Source of the DNA: Sphingomonas gilva
GTDB taxonomy: Bacteria > Pseudomonadota > Alphaproteobacteria > Sphingomonadales > Sphingomonadaceae
Assembly (NCBI RefSeq): GCF_003515075.1
Contig: NZ_QWLV01000004.1
Location: forward strand, 62,001 to 126,000
Length of the DNA: 64,000 nt
Direction of reading: 5' to 3'
Part shown: in pieces, positions 26,352-36,759 of the stretch
Layout: each line of letters starts with the position of its first letter
Position numbering within the stretch: position 1 is the stretch's first letter
The notes under the pieces: generated by a model
Database searches by the model: none
What the model was told of the DNA's origin: nothing
Seen by the model: the letters and a program-made list of their open reading frames with translations, nothing else
Program-made: the position numbers and the translations under genes

Positions 26352-27998
26352 TCAGTCGCGCCTGATCCTCGTCAGCGTCGTTCCCGCCGTGATCACCTCG
26401 ACATCGGTCTTCAGGTGCAGCAGCCGCACGCCGGTCTCGGCGAGCGCGCGGTCGAGCGCCGGGGCGAAGTCGGCGGTCGTCCCCACCGTCTCCGCCCAGC
26501 AGCCATAGGCGCGGGCAAGCGCGGCGAAATCGGGGTTGGCGAGCTCGGTGCCCGAGACGCGCCCCGGAAACTCGCGCTCCTGGTGCATGCGGATGGTGCC
26601 GTAGGCGCCGTTGTCGATCACCAGCACCAGCAGGTTCGCACCGTGCGCCGCCGCGGTCGCCAGCTCCTGCCCGTTCATCAGGAAGCAGCCGTCGCCGGCC
26701 AGCGCGACGACCATGCGATCCGGGTGGCGCAGCGCCGCGGCGGTGGCGGCCGGCAGGCCGTAGCCCATCGCGCCCGCGGTCGGCGCGAGCTGGCTCACCG
26801 GGCCGCAATAGCGCCAATAGCGGTGCCACCAGCCCGAATAATTGCCGGCGCCGTTGCAGATGATGCTGTTCGCCGGCAGCCGCTCGCGCATCGCCGCGAC
26901 GCAGGGGCCGAGATCGAGCGCCACGCCCTCGCGCGGAGCGGGGTTCGACCAGGCGAGCCATTCGGCATGGGCCTCGGCGCCCGCGTCCAGCGCCGGACGG
27001 TCGATCATCAGCGCCGCCTCGGCGAACTCCGCCATGCCCGCGCAGATGGCGAGATCGGTGCGATAGGTCATGCCCAGCTCGTTCGCGTCGGGATGGACGT
27101 GCACCAGCCGCTGGCCGGGATGCTCGGGGGTGATCAGCGTGTAGCCGTCGGTCGTCGCCTCGCCCAGCCTCGGGCCGGCCACGAGCAGCAGATCGGCCGC
27201 CCTGACCCGCTCGACCAGCTTGGGGTTGGGGCCGTAGCCGAGATTTCCGGCCCAGACCGGGCAGTCGTTGGCGATGGCGTCCTGCCGGCGGAAGGCGGCG
27301 GCGACGGGAAGGCCGATCCGCGCCGCCCAATCGCCGAACGCCTGGCCCGCGCGCGCATCCCAGCCCGCCCCGCCGACGATGGCGAGCGGGCGCTCGGCGG
27401 TCGCCAGCAGATCGGCCAGCCGGGTCATCGCCGCCGCTTCGCAGCCCTGTGCGGCGCGCTCGACGCGCGGGCGGTCCGCCGCCTCGGCCTCGTCGAGCAG
27501 CATGTCCTCCGGAAGCGCGAGGACCACCGGGCCGGGGCGGCCGTTCATCGCCACGGCATAGGCGCGCGCGACATATTCGGGGATGCGGCGGGCGTCGTCG
27601 ATCCGCGCCGCCCACTTGGCGAGGGGCGTGAACATCGCCTGGAAATCGACCTCCTGAAACGCCTCGCGGTCCCGCGTCCCCCGATCCACATCGCCGATGA
27701 ACAGGATCATCGGCTGCGAATCCTGGCGCGCGACATGCACGCCGATGCAGGCGTTGGTCGCGCCGGGGCCGCGCGTGGCGAAGGCGACGCCCGGCCGCTG
27801 GGTCATCGCCCCGTCGGCGCAGGCCATGAAGGCGGCGCCCCCTTCCTGCCGGCACACCACCAGATCGATCCCCGGCGTGTCGTGCAGCGCGTCGAGCACG
27901 GCGAGGAAGCTCTCGCCGGGCACGGTGAAGATGCGGTCGCAGCCCTGCGCGACGAGTTGATCGACGAGGATGCGGCCCCCGGTGCGTGTCTTGGTCAT
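26352..27998 (-). CDS. Thiamine-diphosphate-dependent enzyme, acetolactate synthase-like
   Basis: 548 residues with the three-domain TPP-enzyme layout. The N-terminal PYR domain has catalytic Glu in VCRQEGGAAFMACADG, and GPGATNAC. A middle domain follows, then the PP domain with AGDGCFLMNGQELATAAAHG...IDNGAYG, the GDG-X(n)-N metal/TPP motif. Closest in style to acetolactate synthase large-subunit-like proteins annotated as 'thiamine pyrophosphate-binding protein'. No small regulatory subunit is nearby, so it is probably not the biosynthetic IlvB; the substrate is unknown. Confidence 0.85.
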   Translation of the reverse strand: MTKTRTGGRILVDQLVAQGCDRIFTVPGESFLAVLDALHDTPGIDLVVCRQEGGAAFMACADGAMTQRPGVAFATRGPGATNACIGVHVARQDSQPMILFIGDVDRGTRDREAFQEVDFQAMFTPLAKWAARIDDARRIPEYVARAYAVAMNGRPGPVVLALPEDMLLDEAEAADRPRVERAAQGCEAAAMTRLADLLATAERPLAIVGGAGWDARAGQAFGDWAARIGLPVAAAFRRQDAIANDCPVWAGNLGYGPNPKLVERVRAADLLLVAGPRLGEATTDGYTLITPEHPGQRLVHVHPDANELGMTYRTDLAICAGMAEFAEAALMIDRPALDAGAEAHAEWLAWSNPAPREGVALDLGPCVAAMRERLPANSIICNGAGNYSGWWHRYWRYCGPVSQLAPTAGAMGYGLPAATAAALRHPDRMVVALAGDGCFLMNGQELATAAAHGANLLVLVIDNGAYGTIRMHQEREFPGRVSGTELANPDFAALARAYGCWAETVGTTADFAPALDRALAETGVRLLHLKTDVEVITAGTTLTRIRRD

Positions 27999-28057
27999 GG
28001 CGGTTGCCTAACGCCTCGCAATGCGTGTTCATAGCGCCAACGACAAAGGAGAGGAGG

Positions 28058-28981
28058 ATGACGGAGCTCGAGATCGTCGCGGACGGCCTGCGCTTTCCGG
28101 AAGGCCCGGTGGCGATGGCCGACGGCAGCGTGATCCTGGTCGAGATCGCCGCCGGGCGGATCACGCGGGTGCGGCCGGACGGATCGAAAGAGACGGTGGC
28201 GGAGCCCGGCGGCGGGCCGAACGGGCTGGCAATGGGGCCGGACGGCAAGCTCTATTGCTGCAACAATGGCGGCTTCGGCTGGATCGAGCGCGAGGGGCTG
28301 CTCGCGCCCCACGGCACCGCGTCCGATTATGCCGGCGGGCGGATCGAGCGGATCGACATCGCCACGGGCGCGGTCGAGACGCTCTACCGCGACGGCGATT
28401 TCGGCTGCGCGCTGCGCGGGCCGAACGATCTGGTGTTCGACGGCCATGGCGGATTCTGGTTCAGCGATCATGGCAAGAATCGCGCGCGAGAGCGCGATAT
28501 CACGGGCATTTTCTATGCGAGGGCCGATGGCGGCCGGCTGGAGGAGGTCATCTTCCCGTCGGAGAACCCCAACGGCATAGGCCTGTCGCCCGATGGCGGA
28601 CGGCTCTACGCGGCGGAGACCTACACCTGCCGGCTGATGGCGTTCAACGTGACCGCGCCGGGCAGGGTCGACGGCGCCGCCGGCCCGGGCGGACCCGGCA
28701 TCCCGCTCCACCGCCCCGCCGGCTACAAATTCTTCGATTCGCTGGCGGTGGAGCAAGGCGGCAACATCTGCGTCGCCACCATCGGCGAGAGCGGGATCAG
28801 CGTGATCGCGCCCGACGGATCGCCGGTGGAGTTCGTGCCGACGCCCGACATCTTCACCACCAACATCTGCTTCGGCGGCACGGATATGCGCGACGCGTGG
28901 ATCACGCTGTCGGGCACCGGAAGGCTGGCGAGGATGCGCTGGCCTCGCCCCGGCCTGGGCTTGGCGCTCCAGCAAAGTTGA
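28058..28981 (+). CDS. SMP-30/gluconolactonase family protein
   Basis: 307 residues from the ATG at 28058, which follows AAAGGAGAGGAGG. A six-bladed beta-propeller lactonase of the SMP-30 family is indicated by LRFPEGPVAMADG (metal-binding Glu), PNGLAMGPDGKLY, GPNDLVFDGHGGFWFSDHG and NPNGIGLSPDG. It probably hydrolyses a sugar or other lactone; the exact substrate is not readable. Divergent from the TPP-enzyme gene with 59 bp between starts, so the two may be co-regulated. Confidence 0.88.
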   Translation: MTELEIVADGLRFPEGPVAMADGSVILVEIAAGRITRVRPDGSKETVAEPGGGPNGLAMGPDGKLYCCNNGGFGWIEREGLLAPHGTASDYAGGRIERIDIATGAVETLYRDGDFGCALRGPNDLVFDGHGGFWFSDHGKNRARERDITGIFYARADGGRLEEVIFPSENPNGIGLSPDGGRLYAAETYTCRLMAFNVTAPGRVDGAAGPGGPGIPLHRPAGYKFFDSLAVEQGGNICVATIGESGISVIAPDGSPVEFVPTPDIFTTNICFGGTDMRDAWITLSGTGRLARMRWPRPGLGLALQQS

Positions 28982-29055
28982 ATGGTCATTCAGGTTGGGT
29001 TGACCCGCACGGGGCGGCCCGACTATCGCCTGTGTCGGATGATGGGAGGCTTGCC

Positions 29056-29763
29056 GTGCAGAAACTCTATCCCGATGCCGCCGCCGCGCTCGATGGGCTG
29101 CTGCATGACGGCATGACCATCTGCGCCGGGGGCTTCGGCCTCTGCGGCATCCCCGAACGGCTGATCGACGCGATCCGCGATTCGGGGGTCTCCGGCCTGA
29201 TCATCGCCAGCAACAACGCCGGGATCGACGGCGAGGGGCTGGGCAAGCTGCTGCGCACGCGGCAGGTCAGCAAGATGATCTCCAGCTATGTCGGCGAGAA
29301 CAAGGAGTTCGAGCGGCAATATCTGGCGGGCGAGCTGGAGGTCGAGTTCTGCCCCCAGGGCACGCTTGCCGAACGCTGCCGCGCGGGCGGCGCAGGGATC
29401 CCAGGCTTCTATACCAGGACCGGCGTCGGCACGCAGGTGGCCGAGGGCAAGGAGATCAAGAATTTCGACGGCGAGGACTATATCCTGGAACGCGGCATCC
29501 GCGCCGATCTTTCGATCATCAAGGGCTGGAAGGCCGACGAGGCGGGCAACCTGATCTTCAGGAAGACCGCGAGGAACTTCAACCAACCCATGGCGACGGC
29601 AGGAAAAATATGCGTCGCCGAAGTGGAGGAGGTGGTGCCGGCCGGCAGCCTCGATCCAGATGCGGTCCACCTTCCCGGCATCTATGTGAAGCGCATGATC
29701 ATAGGTAGCCCATACGACAAGAAGATCGAGTTCCGCACCGTACGCGAGAGGGCTGAGCCATGA
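29056..29763 (+). CDS. scoA: 3-oxoacid CoA-transferase, subunit A
   Basis: 235 residues from the GTG at 29056 (GGGAGG upstream). Family I CoA-transferase alpha chain: MTICAGGFGLCGIPERLIDAI, IASNNAGIDGEGLGKLL, SYVGENKEFERQYLAGELEVE and CPQGTLAERCRAGG. With ScoB it moves CoA from succinyl-CoA to acetoacetate or another 3-oxoacid. The stop overlaps the next start as ATGA. Unusually, the partner scoB is not next; a phosphatase gene separates them. Confidence 0.95.
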   Translation: MQKLYPDAAAALDGLLHDGMTICAGGFGLCGIPERLIDAIRDSGVSGLIIASNNAGIDGEGLGKLLRTRQVSKMISSYVGENKEFERQYLAGELEVEFCPQGTLAERCRAGGAGIPGFYTRTGVGTQVAEGKEIKNFDGEDYILERGIRADLSIIKGWKADEAGNLIFRKTARNFNQPMATAGKICVAEVEEVVPAGSLDPDAVHLPGIYVKRMIIGSPYDKKIEFRTVRERAEP

Positions 29764-30800
29764 TCCGTCTACTGGCGCTTTGTTCGACCGCCACGCTGCT
29801 TTCGGGCTGCGTGGCCGCGGCGATTCCGCTGGCGGCGACCGGCACGCTGGCCGGCAAGTCGGTGCTCGATTCGGGATCGGAGGAATCGTCGGCTCCCGCT
29901 GCGCCGCCGGAAGCGGCCGCAGCACCTGTCCGCGTGGCGGAGCGGCCGCCGGCAAGCGCGTCTCCTGCTCCAAAGCCGGCTGCACCGTCCGCGCCGCCGG
30001 CTTCCGCGGCGCCGCTCGAGCCCGCATCGGCCATGCGCTATCTCTACGGATCGGGCGAGGCCGCCGCCACCGGCGTCCAGGCCTATAACGCGCTCGGCGA
30101 ATGGCTCGCATCGCGTGCGCAGGACAAGATCGCCGGCCGTCCCGCGATCTCGACGGTCCTCGCCAAGGGGGCGACGCTCGACCGGCCGGGCTTCGTGCCC
30201 TGCGACGGCAAGCCGCTGGCGGTGGTGTTCGACATCGACGAGACCGTCCTGCTGAACGTCGGCTTCGAAGGCCATGCCGCGCGCACCGGCGCCGCCTATG
30301 ACGAGGCGCGCTGGCAGCGCTGGGAGCAGACCGGCGCGAACCAGGTCTCCGCCGTGCCGGGCGCGCGCGAGGCGATAGAGGCGGCGCGGCGCGCCGGCAT
30401 CGCGGTCGTGTTCAACTCCAACCGCTCTGCCGCCAATGCCGCCGCGACCGCCGCCGCGCTCGAGGGCGCCGGATTGGGGAGCGCCGTCCCGGGCGACACC
30501 TTGTGGCTGCGCGAAGACGGCGCCGAGGGCGGCAAGGACGAGCGCCGCTGGCGGATCGCCGACAAATATTGCGTGGTCGCGCTGGTGGGCGATCAGCTCG
30601 GCGATTTCAGCGACCTGTTCAACACCTATTCGCCGATCTCTGCGCGGCGGGCGGTGGCGGTCCAGCCGATGGTCGCGCCGCTTTGGGGCAGCGGCTGGTT
30701 CATCCTGCCCAATCCTGTTTACGGATCGGGGGTCGCTGGCGGTTTCGACCAGGTCTTCCCGGCCGACAAGCGCTGGTCCGATCCGATGGGAGACGAATGA
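29760..30800 (+). CDS. Acid phosphatase lipoprotein (HAD superfamily, class C / e(P4) type)
   Basis: 346 residues. Signal peptide with lipobox LLSGC, an Ala/Pro-rich stretch (about 45-85), then a HAD phosphatase domain. Motif I is [12 protein letters not shown], motif [11 protein letters not shown], and the C-terminal acidic motif [15 protein letters not shown]. It resembles outer-membrane acid phosphatases that dephosphorylate nucleotides to feed nucleoside uptake. ATGA overlaps on both sides (29760 with scoA, 30797 with scoB) place it firmly inside the sco operon, which is an odd location. Confidence 0.87.
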   Translation: MIRLLALCSTATLLSGCVAAAIPLAATGTLAGKSVLDSGSEESSAPAAPPEAAAAPVRVAERPPASASPAPKPAAPSAPPASAAPLEPASAMRYLYGSGEAAATGVQAYNALGEWLASRAQDKIAGRPAISTVLAKGATLDRPGFVPCDGKPLAVVFDIDETVLLNVGFEGHAARTGAAYDEARWQRWEQTGANQVSAVPGAREAIEAARRAGIAVVFNSNRSAANAAATAAALEGAGLGSAVPGDTLWLREDGAEGGKDERRWRIADKYCVVALVGDQLGDFSDLFNTYSPISARRAVAVQPMVAPLWGSGWFILPNPVYGSGVAGGFDQVFPADKRWSDPMGDE

Positions 30801-31453
30801 AGATGGCCCAGGAAAGCAAGGGCTGGGATCGCAACCAGATGGCGGCGCGCGCCGCCAGGGAGTTGAAGGACGGCTATTACGTCAATCTCGGCATCGGCAT
30901 CCCCACGCTGGTCGCCAACCACATCCCCGCGGGAATGACCGTTACGTTGCAATCCGAAAACGGGATGCTGGGGATCGGGCCGTTCCCCTATGCGGGCGAG
31001 GAAGATCCCGACCTGATCAACGCCGGCAAGCAGACGATCAGCGAGCTGCCGTCGTCGGTCTATTTCAGCTCGTCGGACAGCTTCGCGATGATCCGCGGCG
31101 GGCATATCGACCTGACCGTGCTGGGCGCGATGGAAGTCGCGGAGAATGGCGACATCGCCAACTGGATGATCCCGGGCAAGATGATCAAGGGCATGGGCGG
31201 GGCGATGGACCTGGTCGCCGGCGTCAAGAAGATCATCGTGGTGATGGAGCACACCAGCAAGAACGGCGATCCCAAGTTCATCCCCTCGTGCACATTGCCG
31301 CTGACGGGGAAGAACGTGGTCGACATGGTGATCACCGATCTTGCCGTGTTCCAGCGGCCCGATCACGACAGCCCGTTCAAGCTGATCGAGCTGGCGCCGG
31401 GCGTCACCGCCGACGAGGTCGCCGCCAAGACGACAGCGACCTACATCGCGTGA
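30797..31453 (+). CDS. scoB: 3-oxoacid CoA-transferase, subunit B
   Basis: 218 residues from the ATG at 30797, overlapping the upstream stop (ATGA). Beta chain of the CoA-transferase: [18 protein letters not shown], the catalytic Glu in [32 protein letters not shown] and [18 protein letters not shown]. It pairs with ScoA. The next gene begins at GTG 31450, overlapping its stop as GTGA. Confidence 0.95.
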   Translation: MKMAQESKGWDRNQMAARAARELKDGYYVNLGIGIPTLVANHIPAGMTVTLQSENGMLGIGPFPYAGEEDPDLINAGKQTISELPSSVYFSSSDSFAMIRGGHIDLTVLGAMEVAENGDIANWMIPGKMIKGMGGAMDLVAGVKKIIVVMEHTSKNGDPKFIPSCTLPLTGKNVVDMVITDLAVFQRPDHDSPFKLIELAPGVTADEVAAKTTATYIA

Positions 31454-32313
31454 GGCCGGGCGTCCTCGGCATCGGGCTGGCGGCGACGCTGTCGGCCTGC
31501 TCGCCGCCGGGGATGCTCAACGGGCTCGACCGGATCACCGGCGGCGGATCGGGCGTCGAGCGCGCGGGCGAGGGCATCGCCTTCGGCACGCACGGCCAGA
31601 GGCTGGATGTCTGGCGGCCGGAAGCTGAGGCCGATCGGCCACGGCCGGTGCTGATCTTCTGGCATGGCGGCGGTTGGGTGAAGGGCCGGCGCCAGGAATA
31701 CGGCTTTGCCGGCCGCGCCTATGCCGGGCGCGGTTACGTCGTCGTCGTGCCCGATTACCGCAAGGTTCCCGGCGTCCGCTTTCCCGCCTTCGTCCAGGAC
31801 GGCGCGCAGGCGGTGAAATGGGTGCGCGACAATATCGCGCGCTATGGCGGCGATCCGGACCGTGTCGCGCTCGCGGGGCATTCGGCCGGGGCGTACACCG
31901 TGGCGATGCTCGCGCTCGACCGGCGCTGGCTGGGGGCGGAAGGCGTCGATCCGGGCATCGTCAAGGCGGGCGTGGGCCTCAGCGGCCCCTATGACTTCTA
32001 CCCCTGGACCTCCCCGCGCGCGGTGGAGGCGATGAAGGGCGCCGCCGATCCGGCGATGACCCAGCCGATCACCTTCGCCCGCGCCGATGCGCCGCCGCTG
32101 CTGCTGGTCACCTCGAGCGACGACACCGTGGTCCGCCCGCGCAACGCGATCAACCTGGCGAAGAAGCTCGAATCGCTCGGCGCGCCGGTCGAATATCGTA
32201 ACTATCGCGGCCTCAGCCACGAGGAGGTGGTCATGGCGATCTCGAAACCGTTTCGCGGCAAGGCATCGGTGCTGGACGACAGCGTCCGATTTCTCGACAA
32301 GGCGATGCCATGA
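31450..32313 (+). CDS. Alpha/beta-hydrolase lipoprotein (esterase/lipase-like)
   Basis: 287 residues from a GTG overlapping the scoB stop. The N-terminal segment carries a lipobox (TLSAC). The hydrolase core has the oxyanion motif [10 protein letters not shown], nucleophile elbow GHSAGAY, an Asp in SSDDTVVRP and a His in LSHEEVV, so a complete catalytic triad. The HGGGW motif is typical of hormone-sensitive-lipase/carboxylesterase relatives. It ends in an ATGA overlap with the GST gene. The substrate is unknown; it could feed short acyl groups to the CoA-transferase, but that is inference. Confidence 0.87.
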   Translation: MRPGVLGIGLAATLSACSPPGMLNGLDRITGGGSGVERAGEGIAFGTHGQRLDVWRPEAEADRPRPVLIFWHGGGWVKGRRQEYGFAGRAYAGRGYVVVVPDYRKVPGVRFPAFVQDGAQAVKWVRDNIARYGGDPDRVALAGHSAGAYTVAMLALDRRWLGAEGVDPGIVKAGVGLSGPYDFYPWTSPRAVEAMKGAADPAMTQPITFARADAPPLLLVTSSDDTVVRPRNAINLAKKLESLGAPVEYRNYRGLSHEEVVMAISKPFRGKASVLDDSVRFLDKAMP

Positions 32314-32996
32314 CCCTCACCCTCATCACCGCCAACCGCAATTATTCGAGCTGGTCGCTCCGGCCCTGGCTGCTGATGAAGGCGCTGGGCATCCCCTTCG
32401 AGGATCGCCTGGAACCGTTCACCAAGCCGAGCAATTACGAGGACTTCCGCGCATTTTCTCCCACCGGGCAGGTGCCCGTGCTGATCGACGGGGAGCGGAC
32501 GGTGTGGGATTCGTTCGGCATCGCGCTCTACCTTGCCGACCGCTATCCGCAGGTGTGGCCGGCGAGCGAGGACGCCCGCGCCTGGGCGATGTCCGCCTCG
32601 GCGGAGATGCACGGCGGCTTCGCCGCGCTCAGGAGCGATTGCACGATGAATGTCGGCGTCCGAGTCGCGCCCAAGCCGATGTCCGACGCGCTCAGGAAGG
32701 ATGTCGGGCGCATCGCCGAGCTGTGGGCGGAGGGGCTGGGCTGCTTCGGCGGCCCGTGGCTGGCGGGCGACGCCTTCACTGCGGTCGACGCCTTCTACGC
32801 GCCGGTCGCGTTCCGCGTGCGCACCTACGGGCTCGAGGTCGGCGTGGCGGGGCAGGGCTGGGTCGACAACATGCTCGCCCATCCGGCGATACGCGAATGG
32901 GAGACGGCCGCGCTGGCCGAGCATTGGCGCGAGGCGAGCCACGAGGCCGAGCTGGCGATCTGCGGCACGATCACGGCCGATTATCGCGCCCGCTGA
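32310..32996 (+). CDS. Glutathione S-transferase family protein
   Basis: 228 residues. Thioredoxin-like N-terminal domain (ITANRNYSSWSLRPWLLMKALG with the catalytic Ser/Tyr region, SPTGQVPVLIDG, WDSFGIALYLADRYP) and an all-helical C-terminal domain. Similar to the zeta/YfcF-like GSTs that start 'NRNYSSWSLRPWL'. It is the last gene of the coupled sco operon, joined to the lipase gene by ATGA. Confidence 0.9.
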   Translation: MTLTLITANRNYSSWSLRPWLLMKALGIPFEDRLEPFTKPSNYEDFRAFSPTGQVPVLIDGERTVWDSFGIALYLADRYPQVWPASEDARAWAMSASAEMHGGFAALRSDCTMNVGVRVAPKPMSDALRKDVGRIAELWAEGLGCFGGPWLAGDAFTAVDAFYAPVAFRVRTYGLEVGVAGQGWVDNMLAHPAIREWETAALAEHWREASHEAELAICGTITADYRAR

Positions 32997-33100
32997 TCGG
33001 GTCTTTTGCGCCGCTCGATTGTGAAGTATGAACCCGCAGCCGTCGCCCGGACGAGGCGGCGCAATTGCGGTCGCACGAATCACTTGTCGGGGGGTGAGCG

Positions 33101-33835
33101 ATGGCGACTGTGGCGCCCGCGCCGGTAAGGCCGCGGATCAAGAGCGAGAGGCTGTTCTACGCCGGCATGGCCTGGGCGATGCTGCTCGCCGTGCTGATCG
33201 GCTTCGGGCCGACCTATTACTGGCTTCCGGTCACCGGCGGCGGACGGCCGATCACGCCGCTGACTCACCTGCACGGGCTGGTGTTCAGCGCCTGGATATT
33301 GCTGTTCGTCACCCAGGCCACGCTGGTCGCGGCGGGCAATGTCCGGCTGCACATGCGGCTGGGCCTCGTCGGGATGGGGCTGGTCGCGGTGATGGTGATC
33401 GTCGCCGCGCTGACCGCGCTCAGCGCCGCTGCGCGCGGCTCCGCGCCGCCGGGCATGGACCCGATGAGCTGGCTCGCCATCCCGCTGATCGACATTCCGG
33501 TGTTCGCCGGGCTGTTCGGCGCGGCGCTGCTCAACCGCCGCAAACCGCAGGTGCACAAGCGGCTGATGCTGATCGGCATGATCGGCATGATGTCGCCCGC
33601 CTTCGGGCGGATGCCCTGGCCCGAGGCGATGATCGGGCCGATCACGATGTTCGGCATCCCCGATCTGCTGCTGATCGCGCTGATCGCCTGGGACATCGCG
33701 TCGAGCCGGCGCGTCCATCTCGTCACCATCATCGGCGCGAGCGTTCTGATCGCCTCACAGGCGCTGAGGCTCGCGGTCTGGCAGACCGACTGGTGGCTCT
33801 CCTTCGCGGCCTGGTCGAGCGCCTTCATGCGCTGA
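33101..33835 (+). CDS. Seven-span integral membrane protein, function unknown
   Basis: 244 residues with about six or seven hydrophobic segments (for example [76 protein letters not shown]). [10 protein letters not shown] and [20 protein letters not shown] are conserved-looking blocks, with His residues on membrane edges, recalling DUF2306-like or heme-binding membrane proteins. No firm family name. A GGGGGTGAGCG ribosome-binding region precedes the ATG. Confidence 0.75.
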   Translation: MATVAPAPVRPRIKSERLFYAGMAWAMLLAVLIGFGPTYYWLPVTGGGRPITPLTHLHGLVFSAWILLFVTQATLVAAGNVRLHMRLGLVGMGLVAVMVIVAALTALSAAARGSAPPGMDPMSWLAIPLIDIPVFAGLFGAALLNRRKPQVHKRLMLIGMIGMMSPAFGRMPWPEAMIGPITMFGIPDLLLIALIAWDIASSRRVHLVTIIGASVLIASQALRLAVWQTDWWLSFAAWSSAFMR

Positions 33836-33873
33836 GCCTTGCGCGCGCGTGTGAAAGCGCTAACTGCGCTGGC

Positions 33874-35322
33874 ATGGCCAGCCGACCGCGCACGCTCTAC
33901 GAAAAGATCTGGGACGACCATGTCGTCGAGCGCCGGGACGACGGCACCTGCCTGATCTATATCGACCGCCATCTGGTGCACGAGGTGACCAGCCCGCAGG
34001 CGTTCGAGGGGCTGCGCGCGGCGGGGCGGCGCGTCCGCCGGCCCGATCTGACGCTGGCGGTGCCTGACCATAACCTGCCGACCACGCCGCGGCTCGACGC
34101 CGACGGTAGGCGCCTGCCGATCGCCGATCCCGAAAGCGCGCAGCAGCTCGCCGCGCTGGAGGCCAACACCGCCGAGTTCGGCATCCGCTATATCGACGCG
34201 GTCGCGCCCGAGCAGGGCATCGTCCATGTCGTCGGGCCCGAACAGGGCTTCACCTTGCCCGGCACCACCCTGGTCTGCGGCGACAGCCACACCTCCGCGC
34301 ACGGCGCGCTGGGGGCGCTCGCCTTCGGAATCGGCACGTCGGAGGTCGAGCATGTCCTCGCGACGCAGACCCTGCTGCTGCAGCAGGCGAAGACGATGGA
34401 GGTGCGCGTCGACGGCACGCTGGGCTTCGGCGTCTATGCGAAGGACGTGGTGCTGGCGATCATCGGCCGGATCGGCGCGGCGGGCGGCACCGGCCATGTC
34501 ATCGAATATACCGGCGACGTGATCCGCGCGATGTCGGTCGAGGGGCGGCTGACGGTCAGCAACATGTCGATCGAGGGCGGCGCGCGCGCCGGGCTGATCG
34601 CGCCCGACGAGACCACCTACGCCTATCTGCGGGGCCGGCCGATGGCGCCGGCGGGGGAGGTCTGGGACAAGGCGCTCGCCTGGTGGCGCGGCCTGCCGAG
34701 CGATCCGGGCGCGCGCTACGACCGCACCGTCACGCTCGCGGCGAGCGACATCGCCCCCTCGCTGACCTGGGGCACCAGCCCCGAGGACGTCGTGGCCGTG
34801 ACCGGCCGCGTGCCCGATCCCGACAGCTTCGCCGATCCGGCCAAGCGCGAGGCGGCGAGGAAGAGCCTCGACTATATGGGCCTCACGCCGGGCACCGCGA
34901 TGCAGGATGTGGCGGTCGAGCATATCTTCATCGGCAGCTGCACCAACAGCCGGATCGAGGACCTGCGCGCCGCAGCGGCGGTGGCCAGGGGCCGCCATGT
35001 CGCGAGCGGGGTGCGCCAGGCGCTGGTCGTGCCGGGATCGGGACTGGTCAAGCGCCAGGCCGAGGCCGAGGGGCTGGACCGCATCTTCACCGAGGCGGGC
35101 TTCGAATGGCGCGAGCCCGGCTGCTCGATGTGCCTGGCGATGAACCCGGACAAGGTGCCGCCGGGCGAGCGCTGCGCATCGACCTCGAACCGCAATTTCG
35201 TCGGGCGGCAGGGGCCGGGGGCGCGCACGCATCTGGTATCGCCGGCAAGCGCCGCGGCGGCGGCGATCGCCGGGCGGCTGGCCGATGTGCGGGATTATGT
35301 GAAGGAGGGGGCGGAGATATGA
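33874..35322 (+). CDS. leuC: 3-isopropylmalate dehydratase, large subunit
   Basis: 482 residues, standard length. Aconitase-family [4Fe-4S] enzyme of leucine synthesis. Cluster ligands are Cys356 ([12 protein letters not shown]), Cys417 and Cys420 ([10 protein letters not shown]). [23 protein letters not shown] and [13 protein letters not shown] are conserved. The stop overlaps the start of a metallo-hydrolase gene (ATGA), and leuD comes only after that gene. Confidence 0.98.
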   Translation: MASRPRTLYEKIWDDHVVERRDDGTCLIYIDRHLVHEVTSPQAFEGLRAAGRRVRRPDLTLAVPDHNLPTTPRLDADGRRLPIADPESAQQLAALEANTAEFGIRYIDAVAPEQGIVHVVGPEQGFTLPGTTLVCGDSHTSAHGALGALAFGIGTSEVEHVLATQTLLLQQAKTMEVRVDGTLGFGVYAKDVVLAIIGRIGAAGGTGHVIEYTGDVIRAMSVEGRLTVSNMSIEGGARAGLIAPDETTYAYLRGRPMAPAGEVWDKALAWWRGLPSDPGARYDRTVTLAASDIAPSLTWGTSPEDVVAVTGRVPDPDSFADPAKREAARKSLDYMGLTPGTAMQDVAVEHIFIGSCTNSRIEDLRAAAAVARGRHVASGVRQALVVPGSGLVKRQAEAEGLDRIFTEAGFEWREPGCSMCLAMNPDKVPPGERCASTSNRNFVGRQGPGARTHLVSPASAAAAAIAGRLADVRDYVKEGAEI

Positions 35323-36164
35323 GGAGAGCCTTGTTCGTGCTCGTCGCGGGCACCATCGTCAGCGGCGTGGCGGCGTTCGCCGCGTCCGAGCCGGCCGCCA
35401 GGGTCACGCTGACCCGGCTCGATTGCGGCACGGTCGCCGCCAACGACCTCAACCAGTTCTCCGATACGGACGCCTATGTCGGCAAGTCGAAGAACCTCGC
35501 CTCCAGCTGCTATCTGATCCGCCACGGCGACGATCTGATGATCTGGGACACCGGCCTCCCCGCGGCGATCAAGGGCAAGCCGATCGATCCCAAGCTGCCG
35601 ATGGACGCGACCGTCACCACGACTTTGGTCGAGCAGCTCGCGCAGCTGAACATCAAGCCCGAGCAGATCGGCCGCGTCGGCATCAGCCATTTCCATTTCG
35701 ACCATATCGGCCAGGCGTCGAGCTTTCCCGGCGCGACGCTGCTGATCGGCGCGGCCGACTGGAACGAGCTTTCGGCCAAGACGCCCGACAAGCGGCTCAA
35801 CCCCGATGCGGTGCGCCACTGGATCTCGGGCGGCGGCAAGGTCGAGCCGGTGCAGGGCGACCGCGACGTGTTCGGCGACGGCAGCGTGCGGATGATCGAC
35901 CTGCCCGGCCACACGCCGGGGCATCACGGGCTGATGGTCAAGCTGAAGAACAAGGGCGATGTGCTGCTGACCGGCGACCAGGCGCATTTCACCGAGAATT
36001 ACGAAAGCGAGGGCGTGCCGAGCTTCAACACCGACCGCGCCGACACGCTCGCCTCGTTCAAGCGGTTCAAGGACATGGCGAAGAACGCCAATGCGACCGT
36101 GATCATCCAGCACGAGCCGGCCGACATCGCCAAGCTGCCGGCCTTCCCGCAAGCGGCGGACTGA
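35319..36164 (+). CDS. Exported metallo-beta-lactamase-fold hydrolase
   Basis: 281 residues with a signal peptide ([19 protein letters not shown]). The metal motif HxHxDH reads SHFHFDHIG, further ligands are [10 protein letters not shown] and TGDQAHF, and the fold is that of N-acyl-homoserine-lactonase/AttM-like MBL proteins ([21 protein letters not shown]). A lactonase or similar hydrolase in the periplasm is likely; the substrate is unproven. It sits inside the leu operon, overlapping leuC (ATGA) and leuD (TGATG). Confidence 0.87.
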   Translation: MRRALFVLVAGTIVSGVAAFAASEPAARVTLTRLDCGTVAANDLNQFSDTDAYVGKSKNLASSCYLIRHGDDLMIWDTGLPAAIKGKPIDPKLPMDATVTTTLVEQLAQLNIKPEQIGRVGISHFHFDHIGQASSFPGATLLIGAADWNELSAKTPDKRLNPDAVRHWISGGGKVEPVQGDRDVFGDGSVRMIDLPGHTPGHHGLMVKLKNKGDVLLTGDQAHFTENYESEGVPSFNTDRADTLASFKRFKDMAKNANATVIIQHEPADIAKLPAFPQAAD

Positions 36165-36742
36165 TGGAGGCCGTCACCGCCGTTTCGGGCAGCGCCTATC
36201 CCTGGGGGGCGAAGAACGTCGACACCGACGTGATCATCCCCGCGCACTGGCTGAAGACGATCAGCCGACAGGGCATGGGCAGGGGCGCGTTCGAGACGGT
36301 GCGCAAGGATCCCGCCAACCTGTTCGACGATCCGCGCTACGCCGGATCGCCGATCCTGATCGCCGGCGACAATTTCGGCTGCGGATCGAGCCGCGAGCAC
36401 GCCGCCTGGGCGCTCGGCGACATGGGCGTTCAAGCGGTGATCGCGCCGAGTTTCTCGGACATCTTCTCAGGGAATGCGGTCAAGAACGGTATCGTCCCGG
36501 TGGTGCTGCCGCAGGAAGCGGTCGACCGGCTGCTCGAGGTGGCGAAGGACCATCCGGTCACCGTCGATCTGGAGACGATGACCGTCACCACCCCCTTCCA
36601 GGACCGCTTCGTCTTCGAGCTCGACCCCTTCCGCCGCGATTGCCTGATGCGCGGGCTGGACGAGATCGGCCTGACACTGGCAAGGGATACCGCGATTTCG
36701 AAATACGAGTCGGCGGTCGAGGAGACGCGGCCCTGGCTCTGA
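36164..36742 (+). CDS. leuD: 3-isopropylmalate dehydratase, small subunit
   Basis: 192 residues. Swivelling-domain partner of Leu[34 protein letters not shown] and [21 protein letters not shown]. The ATG at 36164 overlaps the upstream stop as TGATG. leuB and leuA are not in the window. Confidence 0.97.
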   Translation: MEAVTAVSGSAYPWGAKNVDTDVIIPAHWLKTISRQGMGRGAFETVRKDPANLFDDPRYAGSPILIAGDNFGCGSSREHAAWALGDMGVQAVIAPSFSDIFSGNAVKNGIVPVVLPQEAVDRLLEVAKDHPVTVDLETMTVTTPFQDRFVFELDPFRRDCLMRGLDEIGLTLARDTAISKYESAVEETRPWL

Positions 36743-36759
36743 CATAGGGAGCAGGATCG

